A stretch of 17,427 bases of DNA from Deltaproteobacteria bacterium (GTDB lineage: Bacteria; Myxococcota_A; JAADFL01), in assembly GCA_013152945.1 (NCBI GenBank), contig JAADFL010000156.1:1-17427 (forward strand), read 5' to 3'. The notes under the pieces are model-generated. The model was not told the origin of the DNA, made no database searches, and saw nothing but the letters and a program-made list of their open reading frames with translations. Shown here piece after piece: positions 1-7,031 of the stretch; the stretch's first letter is position 1, and every line of letters begins with the position of its first letter. Made by a program: the position numbers and the translations under genes.

Positions 1-2
1 AT

Positions 3-497
3 CCCTGTAACCTGATCAATTGCCCAATCGGCCAGGTCTGCCTCGAGGGCCAATGCACGACCGGGGATTCGGACAATGACGGAATACCCGACTTCAGAGA
101 TGGGGACGACGATGATGACGGAATCATCGACTCCCAGGACGAAAAGCCCCTGGACCACGACAATGACGGCAAGGTGGACAGTATCGACCAGGACGACGAC
201 AACGATGGAATTCCCGATGACCAGGACAAGTGTGCAGACGGCTCTGACTGCTCCAGGGATACGGACAACGACGGTCAACCCAATAAGATCGATCAAGACG
301 ACGATGATGACGGAGTCCCGGACACACAAGACAAGTACCCATTGGATCCCAAGAGATCAAAGGCGGCTTCTTCCGCGTCCGGTTGCGGCTGCTCGGGTTC
401 ACCAGGCACAGGTTCAGGCGGATTGCCTGTTTCGGCACTCGGCCTGTTTGTATTCGGTCTTTGTAAAAAAGGAAAGCGAGGCAAAAACCGGCCCTGA
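3..497 (+). CDS. Partial secreted protein: calcium-binding Asp-rich repeats plus MYXO-CTERM-like sorting tail (3' end only)
   Basis: The frame is open from the left edge to the TGA at 495-497, so the true start lies upstream. The first in-window ATG at 174 is internal to the repeats. The visible part has two Cys near its start, then Asp-rich repeats of the type DxDNDGIPD, DQDDDNDGIPDDQD and DQDDDDDGVPDTQD. These resemble thrombospondin type-3 repeats, which bind calcium through Asp side chains. The last ~37 residues run SGCGCSGSPGTGSGG, a hydrophobic stretch (LPVSALGLFVFGL), then KKGKRGK and the stop. That order (Gly/Cys motif, membrane segment, basic end) matches MYXO-CTERM-like sorting signals, in which the Cys region is processed and the protein is kept at the cell surface. 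A surface-anchored protein is likely; the function of the missing N-terminal part is unknown. Only 32 bases separate it from the next plus-strand gene. Confidence 0.85.
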   Translation, partial: PCNLINCPIGQVCLEGQCTTGDSDNDGIPDFRDGDDDDDGIIDSQDEKPLDHDNDGKVDSIDQDDDNDGIPDDQDKCADGSDCSRDTDNDGQPNKIDQDDDDDGVPDTQDKYPLDPKRSKAASSASGCGCSGSPGTGSGGLPVSALGLFVFGLCKKGKRGKNRP

Positions 498-529
498 TTT
501 CATCCCTGCTAATTGCAAAGGAAGGCGCA

Positions 530-1540
530 ATGACAAAGCATGTCATGAAAAATCCGAATCATCTCGTGTTCAAAGACGACTTTTCGCGGTTCTACGAAGT
601 GTTCTACGTCATCTTTGCTGATATATCCGCCGATAAAAAACGGAAAACCGGTTACTGGCTTCGTTATACATTGCTCAATCCGGGAGATCCCCACCCCGGG
701 TGCGGCAGTGCGCTCTGGGCCGGGATTTCGGGTAACGGAATCGAATTGGCCATAAGTCAGGACTTCCAGGAACAGGAAATCGAGGCGGCAACCGGGGGCC
801 TGGGTCGGGGCCTGGGTCTGAAAATCGGGGACCAGGGCTCGATTCGGCCCGGAGCGGCAAACGGCAAGGTGGAGTCGGGTGGTCATGTAATCGAGTGGGA
901 CCTCGAATGGACCGGCGCACAGGCTCGAGACACGGGCATGCATCCTTTACTTGCTTCCTTGCTCGAACCAGGCATGGGCATGAGGATTCCCTATCCAAGG
1001 GCTGAATTTTCAGGCATTGTGACCGTTGACGGAGTAAGGCATATCATCGATCGTGCCGTGGGCCACCAGGCCCATCACTGGGGCAAGAGGAAAGTCCCTG
1101 GATGGGCATGGGGACATGCATGCATGTTCGATGAGGATAAAAAGGCCGTGCTCGAAATCCTTCACCCGGCAATGCTTCCGGGCCGGGCAATTACAGGCCC
1201 CTTGTTCATCAATCTCAAGAGCGCAGGAGGCGAACAACGCTTTGCCGGTTTTGCCAGAGAGGGCATTACCTGTAGTTACGAACCCGGCCGCTGGATATTC
1301 GGCCTGTCCACCCTGGGCCGTAAGCTCAAGGTTGAATTCAATTCAAACCGGGATGACAAGAATAATGTTCTCGAATTCCTGTACCTTTCGCCCTCTTACA
1401 AGAGAGCGCTTTGTTCCAATGCCCCTGTTGCGCGGGTTTACCTCGAGGTGTGGGAGAGGAGTTATAAAAAGTTGCTCGGTTGGAACCGGGTCATGGACAT
1501 GGAGGGATGGGGCACTGCTGAAATAACCAGGCCGTTGTAA
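530..1540 (+). CDS. Tocopherol cyclase / CrtC-type lipocalin-like protein
   Basis: This 336-residue protein has no signal peptide. Residues 178-200 contain VGHQAHHWGKRKVPGWAWGH, a His/Trp-rich core resembling the conserved H-x-WG...W-x-WGH region of tocopherol cyclase, CrtC (hydroxyneurosporene synthase) and related lipocalin-fold proteins. The rest is mostly alternating beta-type sequence, as expected for that fold, and the length is in the family's range. The family includes lipid/isoprenoid cyclases and hydratases, but no other isoprenoid gene is visible, so the substrate is unknown. The start at 530 is chosen because AAGGAAGG lies just upstream; an ATG at 545 is a weaker alternative. It follows the surface-protein gene by 32 bases and is probably co-transcribed with it. 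Family assignment rests on motif recognition only. Confidence 0.7.
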   Translation: MTKHVMKNPNHLVFKDDFSRFYEVFYVIFADISADKKRKTGYWLRYTLLNPGDPHPGCGSALWAGISGNGIELAISQDFQEQEIEAATGGLGRGLGLKIGDQGSIRPGAANGKVESGGHVIEWDLEWTGAQARDTGMHPLLASLLEPGMGMRIPYPRAEFSGIVTVDGVRHIIDRAVGHQAHHWGKRKVPGWAWGHACMFDEDKKAVLEILHPAMLPGRAITGPLFINLKSAGGEQRFAGFAREGITCSYEPGRWIFGLSTLGRKLKVEFNSNRDDKNNVLEFLYLSPSYKRALCSNAPVARVYLEVWERSYKKLLGWNRVMDMEGWGTAEITRPL

Positions 1541-1623
1541 AACGTCGAGTCCTCATTCGTGTACAACCCGGTCCCCCTATCCGCCCGTTTTATTACTTGT
1601 AAACTATCTCCCGGAGGCAATTC

Positions 1624-1695
1624 ATGAATAGACGCCCTGAAAGGGTGAGGGGATGCGTCTCTGTTTGCGGTCACCGCGTTTGCGGGCCCAAGTAG
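1624..1695 (+). CDS. Possible small Cys-containing ORF (23 residues), uncertain
   Basis: An ATG at 1624 follows CGGAGG with a six-base gap, a near-ideal ribosome-binding site, and opens 23 codons ending in TAG at 1693-1695. The peptide is basic and holds three Cys in the pattern C-x3-CG-x4-CG. It sits in the 180-base space between two convergent genes, which otherwise has no reason to hold such a site. It has no recognisable family, and an open frame this short could arise by chance, so it is a candidate only. Confidence 0.2.
   Translation: MNRRPERVRGCVSVCGHRVCGPK
1630..1660. repeat. Inverted repeat between convergent genes, possible transcription end
   Basis: AGACGC at 1630-1635 is matched by GCGTCT at 1655-1660. 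A smaller competing hairpin (CCCT-GAA-AGGG) lies inside. It is preceded by the 10-base palindrome ATTCATGAAT at 1620-1629. The position between convergent stop codons (1540 and 1721) suits a bidirectional terminator, but neither strand has a following T-run, so Rho-independent termination is doubtful. Confidence 0.25.
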
Positions 1696-1720
1696 ATCAG
1701 CCCAAGCCTATCACATCCTG

Positions 1721-3442
1721 TTATGGTATGACCTTTCGCTTGAAAGACTTAATCCTGATGCCTCTCCTGGCCAAGCCTTTCGGTCCCCTGCCTTTTTCCT
1801 CGAGCCTTGGCCCGAGCCCCCTTATCCTGTATCTGAAGTACTGTGATTCATTGGGATCGTTAAGTCCTTTTTCATTCATTTCCTGCCTGATGAGTGACGG
1901 CATTGCAATCATCCATTCCAATATCGACTTGAACGCGACCAGGCACTCGGCCTGGAGCCCCTTGTCGTTGTCCAGGTCGGCAAGAAGTTCCTTGTGTCCC
2001 AACGTTATATTATTGAAAAGCTCGATGATGCCGTCAAATGCACCCCTTGATGCAGTAAGTCTAGTAAAGCCTCCGGTATCCTTGTACCTCTCCATCTCCA
2101 CCCTTAAAGTTTCCAGCGTCTGCCTGCCGAGCCATTCTCTTTCAAGTTCCAAGATGTCTTTCAATATCTGGTAAAGGGCCGCTATCTTGGGCTTGTTCAA
2201 GAACTTGGCCTCGATAAGACGGCGTTCGACAAAAGGCAGGCCCGGCCTGGACAACTTGTCTTCCACAGCCTGGATGAAATAGATATTCTTGAATCCGGCT
2301 CCGTACAATCTCTGGGCCACGGAAAACCCTTCATAGACCTCCATGTCCCTGGTATTGTTCAACCTGTCCAGGATCTTCGACAGAATTTCCCTGAACGCAT
2401 TCTTCTTGATCTCCTCCCTGCTGAAGAACTCCCCTGATCCGGTCAGGTAGAAACCATCGACCTTTTCCAGGTATAAATCAAGAAGCGGTACCGGGTCCAA
2501 AATAACCTCGGACAGGACTCGCAACAACCCGGACCTTCGGATCGAATCCACCCTTCCATACTTGGGATATAGGAGTCTCTTCAAATAGGCATAGTACGTC
2601 GTATCCGGGGTCCTGGACAGGTTTGCCAATGCCTGCATGGCGGAATTCAGTATCTGGTAGTAACGATCCGGCCGTGGAAACAGGCTGACATGTGAAACCA
2701 GCTCCAGGCCGATTGCATAGTAGGTCCCTGCCGCATGGTCGTTGTACTCACCGAGATATTCTTCCAGGAATCTCACCCTGTCCTCCGGTGTCATTTTCCC
2801 GGCCTGCCCGAGGTGAAGTTCGGCCATCCTGTCGTTCACCCAATAGTCCACCCTTTCTTCCACCAGGTCGTGCAACAGCGTGGCGATTATTGTAACAGGA
2901 TGCTGTCCGTTTTTTGCCGCTCCCCTTGCCGCCTCTATCGAGTGAAAGGCCGCCGGCCTGCCCGTCTTCCTCTTCTTGTTGCTCATTAACCTGCAAAGCA
3001 GATCGATGGAAAAGGTGAATAACGATATCATGTGAGCAGTGTAATCACCGTCCGAGCCGGCAAGCATGTAACGCGTGAGCTTATTCAGCAACTTCGAGTG
3101 GTTCCTGCCCGCCGTAAAATACGTGGACAGCATCCTGATCTTCTTGACAGGATCGGGTTCACTCCTGACTCTCCCGGCCCTCCTTCTTACTCTCTTCCGG
3201 TAATCATGCGTCGAATTTCCGGTCTTTCCGTAGACCTCGTCCAACTCTTCGATCAGGGGACAAATTTCCCTTGCATGAACCCCCAACTCCTTGACCCTGC
3301 TCTCCTCCTCGCCGAGTGCTTCGAGCAGGGAAACCCACCTGCCTTCACCAAGCTCGGTTTGCAGCTCGTTGTACTTGAGATAGAAGAGCCTTCCTCCCGC
3401 ATCCCTCAGGGAAAACTGCTCCAATGCGAAATTTTCAAGCAT
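1721..3442 (-). CDS. Large protein with RelA/SpoT-type HD hydrolase domain, no synthetase domain
   Basis: This 573-residue soluble protein is largely helical. The hydrolase signature of RelA/SpoT enzymes is visible in order: His167 in FHSIEAA, His191-Asp192 in ATLLHDLVEE (compare ALLHDVVED in SpoT), and Asp359 with Asn362/363 in SKILDRLNNTRDM (compare KLADRLHNMR). These are the metal- and nucleotide-handling positions of (p)ppGpp hydrolases, and all appear intact. No synthetase, TGS or ACT domain is present. The ~160 N-terminal and ~200 C-terminal residues match nothing I recognise, and the spacing between HD and DRLNN is longer than in SpoT. The ATG follows directly on the TAA of the upstream Omp85-like gene with no bases between, which indicates translational coupling. 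An alarmone or other nucleotide phosphohydrolase role is likely but the substrate is inferred. It is the last gene of the proposed minus-strand operon. Confidence 0.72.
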   Translation of the reverse strand: MLENFALEQFSLRDAGGRLFYLKYNELQTELGEGRWVSLLEALGEEESRVKELGVHAREICPLIEELDEVYGKTGNSTHDYRKRVRRRAGRVRSEPDPVKKIRMLSTYFTAGRNHSKLLNKLTRYMLAGSDGDYTAHMISLFTFSIDLLCRLMSNKKRKTGRPAAFHSIEAARGAAKNGQHPVTIIATLLHDLVEERVDYWVNDRMAELHLGQAGKMTPEDRVRFLEEYLGEYNDHAAGTYYAIGLELVSHVSLFPRPDRYYQILNSAMQALANLSRTPDTTYYAYLKRLLYPKYGRVDSIRRSGLLRVLSEVILDPVPLLDLYLEKVDGFYLTGSGEFFSREEIKKNAFREILSKILDRLNNTRDMEVYEGFSVAQRLYGAGFKNIYFIQAVEDKLSRPGLPFVERRLIEAKFLNKPKIAALYQILKDILELEREWLGRQTLETLRVEMERYKDTGGFTRLTASRGAFDGIIELFNNITLGHKELLADLDNDKGLQAECLVAFKSILEWMIAMPSLIRQEMNEKGLNDPNESQYFRYRIRGLGPRLEEKGRGPKGLARRGIRIKSFKRKVIP

Positions 3443-5065
3443 TTAATATGCCTTTCTTAAATCGAAGCTAACCTTGGCTCTGTATGCGCCGTCTTCCCTG
3501 AACCCGAACCCATAATACACGTCCAGTTGGAAGGTATCCAGTATCAACAAGTGCACCGAAGGTCCCAGGGCCGTCAGGTAACCCGGGGATTCGTCCATGG
3601 TTTCACGGTTCAACTCACCGAAAAGCCCGGCCTGCGCGAATATGCCGATCTTGAACAAATCCCTGACCAGGGCAAGGTTGAATTCAAGGCTCATTTCTCC
3701 GAGCTTCCTAGTATAACTGGAATCACCGGCCACCACCCTCATTGCCCCGGAGGTTAGTGAAATTTCGTCCATCCACTTCACGCCGCCTCCCCAAACACCG
3801 GCGCCGAACAGCCTGATAACGAGTTCATCGTAACCAAAAAGAAAATACTTTTGATAACTCAGTGTCAATACATCTACATTGTCCCTGGCAAAATACCTGT
3901 AGTCCCTGTAATCAAGGCTAAGGGCATGCTCCTTATCCAGCCTGCCGAACGGTTTGTCGAACATGAACCTGAACCCGGCTTTTAGGAAAGGCAGCTTCCT
4001 GTTTCCCTCCCTAATAAAGCCGGGGGCGTCTTCCGCCTTTTCCAGGAAGAGCAGTGATTCGAAGCTGTATCCTATTCCAAGGGCAAATCTCATCCAGTTC
4101 GTGGGCTCCAGGGAAAGAACCAGGCCCGGATCGACCAGGAACCTCCAGTATGAATCCAAGCCAAGGTCTGAACGTTGCAGATTGAATACCTGGCCGCCGA
4201 TATCCACCCTGGCCCGGAACCACTTGCCGATCAATGCAGGAGTATACCACTGGATAATGGTTCCGGCATGGGTCAGTGTAAAGTCGTTCTTCCCTGAAAT
4301 AATGGAACTCTGGGTCCAGGCAGAGGCCTCGATCCCCGAACTGAACCTGTCGCCTGAAATCAATGTTCCGTTTCCCTGGTATTGAAGTCTCGAATTCAGC
4401 CCAAAAGGAGACCGGTAGAATAAACTGAAATCGATGCCACCGGTCCCTTTCCTTGCAGCGCAAAAGATATGAAGTTCGTACCTTCCCCTTGCCTCTGCCC
4501 ATATTCTCTCAAGAGCATGAAAGCCGATGTCGCCCAGCATTCCGTCGATGTTTACGAGTGACTTTTCAGGTGCTACTTCCACCACCTTGGACCACAGTTT
4601 CCTAAAACCATATTTTTTCTCGAGGCGTTCCAGCTCCGCCGCAACCTGGAACTTGTTGTACACCCGGCCGGGCAGTTCGAACTCCATTCTCAAGTTCAAT
4701 GTCTTCCAGTTGCTCTGGCCGATAAAAAGTATTTTATCCAGCCTGCCCTCCTCCACCAGGACCTCCAGCCTTCCCTTGTGAATTACGGCCCTGACCCTGG
4801 CCAGGTCGTATCCGGCCTTTTTCAGAAATTTTAATAGCCTATTACCCGCTGCCCTTGCCTGCTTCGTACCAAACTTGCCGTGGAACTTGGCAAGGTTCAA
4901 GGCCTGCTTCAATATCGGTTCGGGAATGACTCGATTCCCCTGAATTCTGACTTCGATTCCGTACGCAGGCAAACAAAATACAAGAATTGAAATTGCAACA
5001 ATAACAATACTGAAAATATTGAACCAATTATCTTTGAACAACCCTGATTCTTCAAACCGATTCAC
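3443..5065 (-). CDS. POTRA-containing Omp85-like outer-membrane beta-barrel protein
   Basis: This 540-residue protein starts with GTG at 5065. Residues ~15-36 are a hydrophobic segment ending in LPAYG, a probable export signal. Residues ~37-110 read like a POTRA domain: IEVRIQGNRVIPEPILKQAL, then LLKFLKKAGYDLARVRAVI, then LEVLVEEGRL. A second POTRA-like unit seems to cover ~110-165. From ~175 to the end the sequence is alternating amphipathic strands rich in Tyr, Phe, Gly and Arg, ending FDLRKAY, as in outer-membrane barrels. This order is that of the Omp85/BamA/TamA/two-partner-secretion transporter superfamily, which inserts or exports proteins at the outer membrane. It has fewer POTRA domains than the five of E. 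coli BamA, so it is probably not the housekeeping BamA. It is 211 bases downstream of the PilZ-Hsp70 gene and abuts the HD hydrolase gene. Confidence 0.75.
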   Translation of the reverse strand: MNRFEESGLFKDNWFNIFSIVIVAISILVFCLPAYGIEVRIQGNRVIPEPILKQALNLAKFHGKFGTKQARAAGNRLLKFLKKAGYDLARVRAVIHKGRLEVLVEEGRLDKILFIGQSNWKTLNLRMEFELPGRVYNKFQVAAELERLEKKYGFRKLWSKVVEVAPEKSLVNIDGMLGDIGFHALERIWAEARGRYELHIFCAARKGTGGIDFSLFYRSPFGLNSRLQYQGNGTLISGDRFSSGIEASAWTQSSIISGKNDFTLTHAGTIIQWYTPALIGKWFRARVDIGGQVFNLQRSDLGLDSYWRFLVDPGLVLSLEPTNWMRFALGIGYSFESLLFLEKAEDAPGFIREGNRKLPFLKAGFRFMFDKPFGRLDKEHALSLDYRDYRYFARDNVDVLTLSYQKYFLFGYDELVIRLFGAGVWGGGVKWMDEISLTSGAMRVVAGDSSYTRKLGEMSLEFNLALVRDLFKIGIFAQAGLFGELNRETMDESPGYLTALGPSVHLLILDTFQLDVYYGFGFREDGAYRAKVSFDLRKAY

Positions 5066-5276
5066 GTTTCAACCTGCCGGCTCATCACTTCCGCCGTTCC
5101 GGGGCTTTGCGCTCCAGGCAAAGACATCCCGGCAGATCCTGCGCAATTGCCCGCCTCTCCTGTAAACATCCCGCATATTTCCAAGTATCGCTTTCGAGGA
5201 CCGGATTGTATTACTTGGTCCCTTCGACAAATCCTTTCGACACTGATTCCTGTTACCGGCGCCTGCCACAAGAGCC
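5066..5276 (-). other. Spacer inside the proposed operon; hairpin, no convincing gene
   Basis: This 211-base gap is the only long space in the minus-strand cluster. A TTG-initiated frame of 69 codons (5271-5062) overlaps the next GTG start as GTGA, but its sequence is low in regular structure and looks like noise. A small inverted repeat, CTTTGC at 5105-5110 with GCAAAG at 5118-5123, could form a hairpin without a T-run. It might be an RNA-processing or attenuation site, or nothing. I found no clear promoter. Confidence 0.25.
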
Positions 5277-7019
5277 CTAGTCAAGTTCAAGGTCGGCCAA
5301 TGCATCTTCCTTCGATGTCCCTATCTCGCGCACGACATGGTGCCGCTTGCCTGTAGCCTGGTTGACGGCGCTCACATTAAGTAGTCCCGAAGAATCGACT
5401 TCGAACCTGACCGCGAAGCGCCACCTTGCCGGCGCACCGGGTTGAATAGATGTAATACTCCATGTCCCGATATGATTATTCTCTCTTGCCGACTGACCTT
5501 CTCCTTCGAATACGTGTATCCTCAATCTTTCCTGGTCTTGTTTCCAAGTCTCGGTTTGCCTGTGAACGGCCCTCGGGATCTTTGTCCCCCTTGGCAACAA
5601 TAACTCGTACCCCCCTTTGGGCCTCTGCCAACCTATGGAAACGGGTATGCAATCGACCAGCACCAATGCATCCGTCCGGTTCAAGGCGGATGCCACCTTG
5701 CCGGCGCCAAGGATCGCCGCCAATTCCGGTTCCTGGGCGGCCGGAACAGGCGCCTTTGCGAAAAACGAACTTACCGCCTCACCAACTGCCTGGGTCCTTG
5801 ACTGGCCCCCTACGAGCAACACTTCTTCAATGGAAGAGATATCATAACCGGAAGAAGACAGGACATCGTCACACAATTGCAGACTGCGATCCACCAGGTC
5901 CTTGACCAGGGACGACAGGACATCCCTCGTAATCCTGGCCGTCAGGTCGACAGACCTTGTATGCTCGCCATGTTTGAGATCGAGGAGGCTGATATCGGCA
6001 TTTGCCGTCTTGCTAAGCCTTCTCTTGGCCTCCTCTGCAGCACCCCAAAGCCTGCCTACAACATCGGGATCTTCAAGATCCAGATTCATGCTCTTTCTCT
6101 TCTTCGTGTACTCCCGAAGGTACTGAACGATCCTCTCATCTATAGCCCAACCCGATATCGCCATGTCCGAAGAAACAGCCTTGACCTCGAATACATCTCC
6201 CTGCACGTCCACCAGTGCAGTTTCGAAGCCACTGGCCCCAAGGTGATAGACAAGCACCTTCCTCGCAAGGTCACGCCCTGCATATCTACCCACCACCGAT
6301 GCAGGGGCGGAACCTATGACCCGCTTTACGGCCAATCCCGTGTTCCTTACCGCCATGGATGCCCTTTCCCGTCCCCTTGTTCCCGTCCACCCGGCTGTGC
6401 ATACAACTGCCCAGTTCACCCCGGCTTCGGCCTTTTTCAAGGCCCTGGATATCAACCTGGCAGCCGATGGATACGGATCGTCCTCGGACCATGGCATCTC
6501 CTCTCCTGTTACAGGCCTTTCATTGAGCAGGCGTGTCAATTCATCGGACTTGAGTAGACCCACCCTGACACCCGCGCATCCGACATCTATGGCCATGGAC
6601 GTCTTCCCGGACCCGGCCACTATATTTACCGGCCCGGATTCCTCGGCTATCGTCACTTCCTGGAACTGATCCAAGCCATCCTGGAGAAGGGCCTGAAGCT
6701 GTTTCCTGCTTGTCTTATTCATCTTGGTGAAACGAATACCCATCCCCGGGATGCGCCATGGCTGGTCCGGATCGAGCTTTCTGGTCCAGGCGACTTCACC
6801 GTATGTCTCGAGCAGTTGTTGTCCGCCTCGCAATGAAATTTCCAACTTTAAAGGAGTGCCCAAGGGCCTCGGATCAGCGGTCTGGATAAAAACTCCTCCT
6901 TCACTCAAGTTGTTGGTGTACCTTGTCAGGAAATCCTCGAAATTCTCCAACACGACCCTGACCCTGCAGGTCGCCTTCACCCTTTTGTGCCTTCTACTTC
7001 CGGTCCCCCCGTCTTTCAT
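5277..7019 (-). CDS. PilZ domain fused to a lidless, catalytically degenerate Hsp70-like module (single PilZ)
   Basis: This protein has 580 residues. Residues ~8-115 form a PilZ domain with R9-x3-R13 and N37-L-S39-E-G-G42, the c-di-GMP-contacting motifs, followed by the GMGIRF strand typical of the Myxococcus-type PilZ subgroup. After a short linker, ~140-450 follow the Hsp70 ATPase layout: phosphate-1 AIDVGCAG at 143-150, a region like GLEVKRIINEPTAA (228-242), phosphate-2 VYHLGASGFE at 257-266, and adenosine motif EEVLLVGGQSRT at 398-409. Residues ~450-565 match the DnaK substrate-binding beta domain (LLLPRGTKIP, FEVDSSGLLNVSA, NQATGK). The protein then ends, so the helical lid is missing. 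DnaK Glu171 and Thr199 equivalents are Ser237 and Gly264, and most of subdomain IB with Lys70 is absent. It is therefore probably a regulatory or binding module, not an active ATPase. The ATG is preceded by AGGAGGG seven bases upstream, and the upstream paralogue ends 12 bases away. Confidence 0.85.
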   Translation of the reverse strand: MKDGGTGSRRHKRVKATCRVRVVLENFEDFLTRYTNNLSEGGVFIQTADPRPLGTPLKLEISLRGGQQLLETYGEVAWTRKLDPDQPWRIPGMGIRFTKMNKTSRKQLQALLQDGLDQFQEVTIAEESGPVNIVAGSGKTSMAIDVGCAGVRVGLLKSDELTRLLNERPVTGEEMPWSEDDPYPSAARLISRALKKAEAGVNWAVVCTAGWTGTRGRERASMAVRNTGLAVKRVIGSAPASVVGRYAGRDLARKVLVYHLGASGFETALVDVQGDVFEVKAVSSDMAISGWAIDERIVQYLREYTKKRKSMNLDLEDPDVVGRLWGAAEEAKRRLSKTANADISLLDLKHGEHTRSVDLTARITRDVLSSLVKDLVDRSLQLCDDVLSSSGYDISSIEEVLLVGGQSRTQAVGEAVSSFFAKAPVPAAQEPELAAILGAGKVASALNRTDALVLVDCIPVSIGWQRPKGGYELLLPRGTKIPRAVHRQTETWKQDQERLRIHVFEGEGQSARENNHIGTWSITSIQPGAPARWRFAVRFEVDSSGLLNVSAVNQATGKRHHVVREIGTSKEDALADLELD

Positions 7020-7031
7020 GGGTTTTCCCTC

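Noticed and set aside
76-621. Plus-strand frame of 181 codons rich in Thr, Met and Arg over the Asp-rich repeats
   Set aside because: It is an out-of-frame reading of the GAC/GAT-rich repeat DNA. The frame from position 3 gives the calcium-binding repeats and the sorting tail.
5062-5271. 69-codon TTG-initiated minus-strand frame overlapping the Omp85-like GTG start as GTGA
   Set aside because: The overlap is tempting, but the start codon is weak, there is no good ribosome-binding site, and the translation has no recognisable structure. A second frame of similar length overlaps it.
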